A DNA stretch of 43,085 nt. Source: an uncultured Saprospiraceae bacterium (GTDB lineage Bacteria; Bacteroidota; Bacteroidia; Chitinophagales; Saprospiraceae). This document shows positions 42,333 to 43,085 of this stretch, piece after piece. Position numbers and translations under genes: made by a program. The notes under the pieces are model-generated. The model had not been told where the DNA came from and did no database searches. It was given only the letters and a program-made list of their open reading frames with translations. The first letter of the stretch is position 1. Every line of letters starts with the position of its first letter. The stretch lies in the NCBI GenBank assembly GCA_905480595.1, contig CAJQQY010000048.1, positions 1 through 43,085 on the forward strand. The letters run 5' to 3'.

Positions 42333-43046
42333 ATGTCTAGGGTAATTAAAAATCTCCTTAACCTCTTTCCATTTTTGTACTTACTCATAGTAGGTTCAAC
42401 CCAAGGAACTATTGCTCAAAATTCAATTACTCCAAAAATAATTAAAATTGAAATTTTCGATTCCTCCAATGGAGATTGGATCAATCAAACTACTTCGTTT
42501 CAAGAAAAAAAATCTTTATTATTTAATGAGTCAAGTTCGAATTTAAAAATAATACTTGAAGAAATAGATTCCATTTATTCTAATCATGTTCAATATTCCT
42601 ATCGACTAGGTTCAGCTAACCCTTGGATTCATTTAGAAAACAATGTTGTTGAAATCCAAAATATCCTTCATGGTAAATCGACTTTACAGATTAGAAAAAA
42701 GAAATCAAATGGTACTTGGTCATCTAGTCAAATTGAAATTCAAATCTATCGTCAACAACCATTTTATTTTCGATATCCATTTTTGATCGGCGTATTTTTA
42801 ATCATAATAACACTAATTATATTTTTTAGAAAATGGAATAAAAAACAAAAGGTTACCTACGAGTTTATGATTAAAGATTCCTCCCCTACTCTAGAGGAAA
42901 ATCTTTCATCTCCTCGTATAGACAATATTGAACAAGAAACACTTCCGATAATATTAAAGGCTGATAGCCGTGGCCACGCCCGACGATCAGCCTTTGTTGA
43001 ACGAAGCGGGGCTCAGAATTTTAATATGGAGTTTCGATTAAGATAA
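42333..43046 (+). CDS. Signal-anchored sensor-like protein, C-terminus replaced by inserted element
   Basis: A 237-aa frame. The signal peptide (MSRVIKNLLNLFPFLYLLIVGSTQGTIAQ) leads to an extracytoplasmic beta-rich domain (30-145; YSYRLGSANPWIHLENNVVEIQNILHGKSTLQIR) resembling the Y_Y_Y domain of Bacteroidota membrane sensors. One transmembrane helix (150-166, YPFLIGVFLIIITLIIFF) and a short cytoplasmic tail follow. From about residue 208 (42957) the codons lie in a GC-rich palindromic sequence and read ADSRGHARRSAFVERSGA..., unlike anything before. In relatives the cytoplasmic part would normally be a kinase or a DNA-binding domain, so I infer that the gene lost its output domain to an insertion. 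Confidence 0.6.
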   Translation: MSRVIKNLLNLFPFLYLLIVGSTQGTIAQNSITPKIIKIEIFDSSNGDWINQTTSFQEKKSLLFNESSSNLKIILEEIDSIYSNHVQYSYRLGSANPWIHLENNVVEIQNILHGKSTLQIRKKKSNGTWSSSQIEIQIYRQQPFYFRYPFLIGVFLIIITLIIFFRKWNKKQKVTYEFMIKDSSPTLEENLSSPRIDNIEQETLPIILKADSRGHARRSAFVERSGAQNFNMEFRLR

Positions 43047-43085
43047 GTAGGACGCTCTCAGAAAAGTAAGTATCCTTTTTTTGGG
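42956..43085. mobile_element. GC-rich palindromic element at the window edge
   Basis: AAAGGCTGAT (42956-42965) and ATCAGCCTTT (42986-42995) enclose a second palindrome CGTGGCCACG (42969-42978). The sequence is sharply more GC-rich than its surroundings up to about 43020 and then returns to AT-rich. It interrupts the preceding reading frame. The right border is outside the window or unclear. It could be the end of an IS200/IS605-like or REP-type element. That assignment is a guess from the hairpin. Confidence 0.45.

Noticed and set aside
42991-43003. GTTGAAC in the GC-rich element as an integron attC core (GTTRRRY)
   Set aside because: No matching RYYYAAC partner lies at a suitable distance and there is no integrase. 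Chance match.
1-43085. tRNA, rRNA or known riboswitch
   Set aside because: None was recognised by eye, including TPsiC-like GGTTCGA motifs with paired arms. A covariance-model search would settle this.

Overview
This is an AT-rich chromosomal window from a member of the phylum Bacteroidota, most likely a gliding or surface-associated marine or freshwater lineage such as the Saprospiraceae. The phylum call rests on type IX secretion (T9SS) C-terminal sorting domains on two proteins, a giant SprB-repeat protein with a gliding-motility-type C-terminus, an S46 dipeptidyl-peptidase, the SDR-type threonine dehydrogenase paired with kbl, and several promoters of the Bacteroidota form TTTG-N18..23-TAnnTTTG. 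The family-level placement is an inference. I see no tRNA, rRNA or CRISPR array.

Layout: 1-3.7 kb holds a 5'-truncated multi-PAS histidine kinase, a receiver-HPt protein and a solitary HsdR-N-type nuclease-fold protein. 3.8-6.7 kb is the threonine-to-glycine module (tdh, a small helical protein, kbl). It meets a TPR histidine kinase (6.7-8.8 kb) across a bidirectional terminator. 9.4-11.8 kb is a T9SS-secreted beta-rich protein. 11.8-13.1 kb carries an odd Cys/Asn-rich protein with a metzincin-like motif in which two zinc-ligand histidines are cysteines, followed by a small unknown gene. 13.6-14.9 kb is a monofunctional aspartate kinase. 15.1-18.9 kb pairs a T9SS subtilisin with a lipoprotein built of four Kazal inhibitor domains. 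19-24.5 kb is the SprB-repeat adhesin.

From 24.8 to 27.7 kb there are two small unknown proteins, a MITE-like hairpin element with a possible 5-bp target duplication, a 37-kDa-type nucleoid-associated protein and methylglyoxal synthase. 27.9-30.2 kb is an S46 peptidase whose Ser655/Arg673 pair predicts DPP11 (Asp/Glu) specificity. A 35-bp-arm inverted repeat separates it from a moaC-mobA(B) molybdenum cofactor operon. 32-37.8 kb holds a repeat-containing unknown, a DUF2459-type protein, an MBL-fold hydrolase, a probable outer-membrane barrel, and an ECF sigma factor translationally coupled to a polytopic putative anti-sigma protein.

The last 5 kb is accessory in flavour: degenerate palindromic repeats, a 71-aa ORF ending in a terminator hairpin, a TIR-winged-helix protein, a TipAS-type MerR regulator with a dyad in its promoter, and a tightly overlapping alpha/beta hydrolase-Nudix-GNAT operon. 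The final gene, a membrane-anchored sensor-like protein, appears cut off by a GC-rich palindromic element that runs out of the window. The strongest candidates for something undescribed are the HExxCxxGxxC protein at 11841-12725, the protease/four-Kazal pair, the TIR-wHTH protein and the hairpin elements.
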